Assembly: GCF_003369915.1 (NCBI RefSeq)
Contig: NC_046673.1
Location: forward strand, 14,678,001-14,742,000
Direction of reading: 5' to 3'
Source of the DNA: Drosophila miranda
Lineage: Eukaryota; Arthropoda; Insecta; Diptera; Drosophilidae
DNA: 64,000 bases
Below the pieces are notes generated by a model that saw nothing but the letters and a program-made list of their open reading frames with translations, was not told the DNA's origin and did not search any database. Below, in pieces: positions 62,561 through 64,000 of the stretch. A program made the translations under genes and the position numbers. Each line of letters opens with the position of its first letter. Within the stretch, counting starts at the first letter, position 1.

Positions 62561-64000
62561 ATAGGTAGTTTTTATTTTGTATTTCTTATTTTGGATATTC
62601 TTTTACTAAAAAACATAGATGTAAGAAACATTTGTAAACTCTTACAAAGAGATCTACCCCCAAAGAGAATGAATTGTGTCTATGATTTGTGTGATTGGTC
62701 CATGTCTTGAACTATTTCAAATGGGTAACACATTATAGCACGATGAATCAGATATCTACCTGAGGTATATTTTTTTCTTTTTATTTTATGTGAAAACAAG
62801 ATACAATCTAATTGAAGTTTTTAGATTTTTATGTATTTCATTCAGGTTCCTACAGTATATGACGAATTTAAAATCTCATTTCCAATCGGCTAAAACAGGT
62901 GGTTGTCCGAATTGGAAAACAAGAACAACCGCATTCCAAATTGATAAATATTTGGTTTATTTTTCGTTTGTTTTTTTTTGTTTTGTATTAAGAGTATTTT
63001 ACATACATACATATAATTTTAATTTAGCTCCGAAGCCAAATTTACTTTTGTATTACACTAAAAATAAATACCTTTGCTACCCCACAAACTATTTGTTAGC
63101 GTATCAGCTCTTGGCTCCGCACCAAAACCGTTGAAAGAAAAGTTGAACCGTTGAAAGGAGGATTTAAAACAATAAATAAAAAATAAAAAAATAAAGAAAC
63201 AGTACTGAAAGCCAAGGAACACAATTCGGTTGGTGGAAATTTAAATATTTAAAACGAGAACAAGCGAAATTATTGTTGATCGAATCAATTGAAAAACTGA
63301 AACTGAAACTGAACTCGAATTGAATCCGTAGTAACAGCAACAAGAAGCAAAACATCATGTGATATATATTTCAAAAATAAATCAATTGACAAAAACTAAA
63401 CGAAACTAAAGAAAGAGAAACCTATCCATAACAAAGCAAGATATAGTAAAAATTAGACTAAAGCAAAGAGCAAACAAATGTTTAGAACGTATCTCCATCT
63501 CCCCCCGTCGAGAGAAAAAGGTTCAAGAGGTTTATCATTTCCATTGAAGAGTTACTTAAGAACCCGAACCCGAACCCGAACCCGAATGTTTTGTTAGGCA
63601 TGTTCCATTGAGTATAAATTGGGTTAGCACACAACCACCAGAAAGGGACACTGATAGTCCTTGAAAGATAGCAATACTTGGCTCGACTCTATCTCTACGT
63701 ATCTCCCTCTCTCTATCTCTCTCTCTCTCTCTATGCATCTAGTACGATATTAATCGAAGTACGAGTAGTATTGGATTGTAAGCGGATTCTGGACGTGTTC
63801 AACTCCTTGCTATTCCAGAACGTTTTTTTATAAGCATATACATATACATACTTCTTATACACTAATCTAGACTAAATTTGAATAAATTCTGAATTCTGAA
63901 TGAAACAAACTGGCGATTTAATTTGGTCGGGGTGGGGAGTCTTCTACTTCTGCTTCTGTTTCGGTGGACTGCTCTTCTCGATTCTCGATTCTCGATTCGC
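62561..64000. other. AT-rich intergenic DNA at the window end
   Basis: No gene is supported on either strand. A GAACCC hexamer is repeated four times at 63560-63583, and a (CT)n run lies at 63711-63731. Several AATAAA words occur (for example 63170-63195), so a UTR of an outside gene is possible. Confidence 0.4.

Noticed and set aside
63560-63586. GAACCC hexamer run as a telomere-like repeat
   Set aside because: Only four copies. Drosophila telomeres are retrotransposon-based, so this is an ordinary microsatellite.

Overview
The window is eukaryotic nuclear DNA from a fly. Genes are split by short GT-AG introns (56-98 nt) and separated by very long introns. Coding exons are rich in third-position G/C and in CAG/Gln runs, while flanking DNA is full of (CA)n, (CT)n and AT-rich 3' UTR sequence. 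The proteins point to Drosophila, probably the X-chromosome arm of an obscura-group-like species. The species guess is inference only. All main genes run on the + strand.

Layout. 1-13297 is mostly intronic or intergenic DNA upstream of the last six exons of a class I alpha-mannosidase (GH47, 13298-14967), followed by a long AT-rich 3' UTR. A small intronless-looking gene encodes a 76-residue protein (18937-19167). From 21796 to 29744 lie six phase-compatible exons of a Gln-rich, charged coiled-coil protein that I do not recognise. It has two alternative first coding exons and its 3' end is unresolved. From 41757 to 47398 lies Hyperkinetic (Hk), the aldo-keto-reductase-like beta subunit of Shaker K+ channels. 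Its 3' end is complex: two in-frame TGA-C stops, an optional 57-nt intron, and a 290-codon in-frame extension with coding character. A 4-kb AT-rich 3' UTR follows.

From 51749 to 57167 the DNA changes character. There is a near-perfect inverted repeat (arms about 1.8 kb, sum of paired coordinates 107188, centre 53594) that contains two opposed copies of a spliced gene fragment. It is followed by a tandem array of about 300-bp units and by a truncated PIF/Harbinger transposase gene on the minus strand. The inverted repeat has the architecture of a hairpin-RNA (endo-siRNA) locus. At 58109-60801 lies a 10-exon Ro60-like (TROVE domain) gene whose N-terminal exons are tandem duplicates, followed by a long 3' UTR and AT-rich DNA.

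The genes do not form a pathway; each is an independent transcription unit. The strongest leads are the hairpin locus, the Hk readthrough/CaaX switch, and the exon-repeat Ro60 gene.
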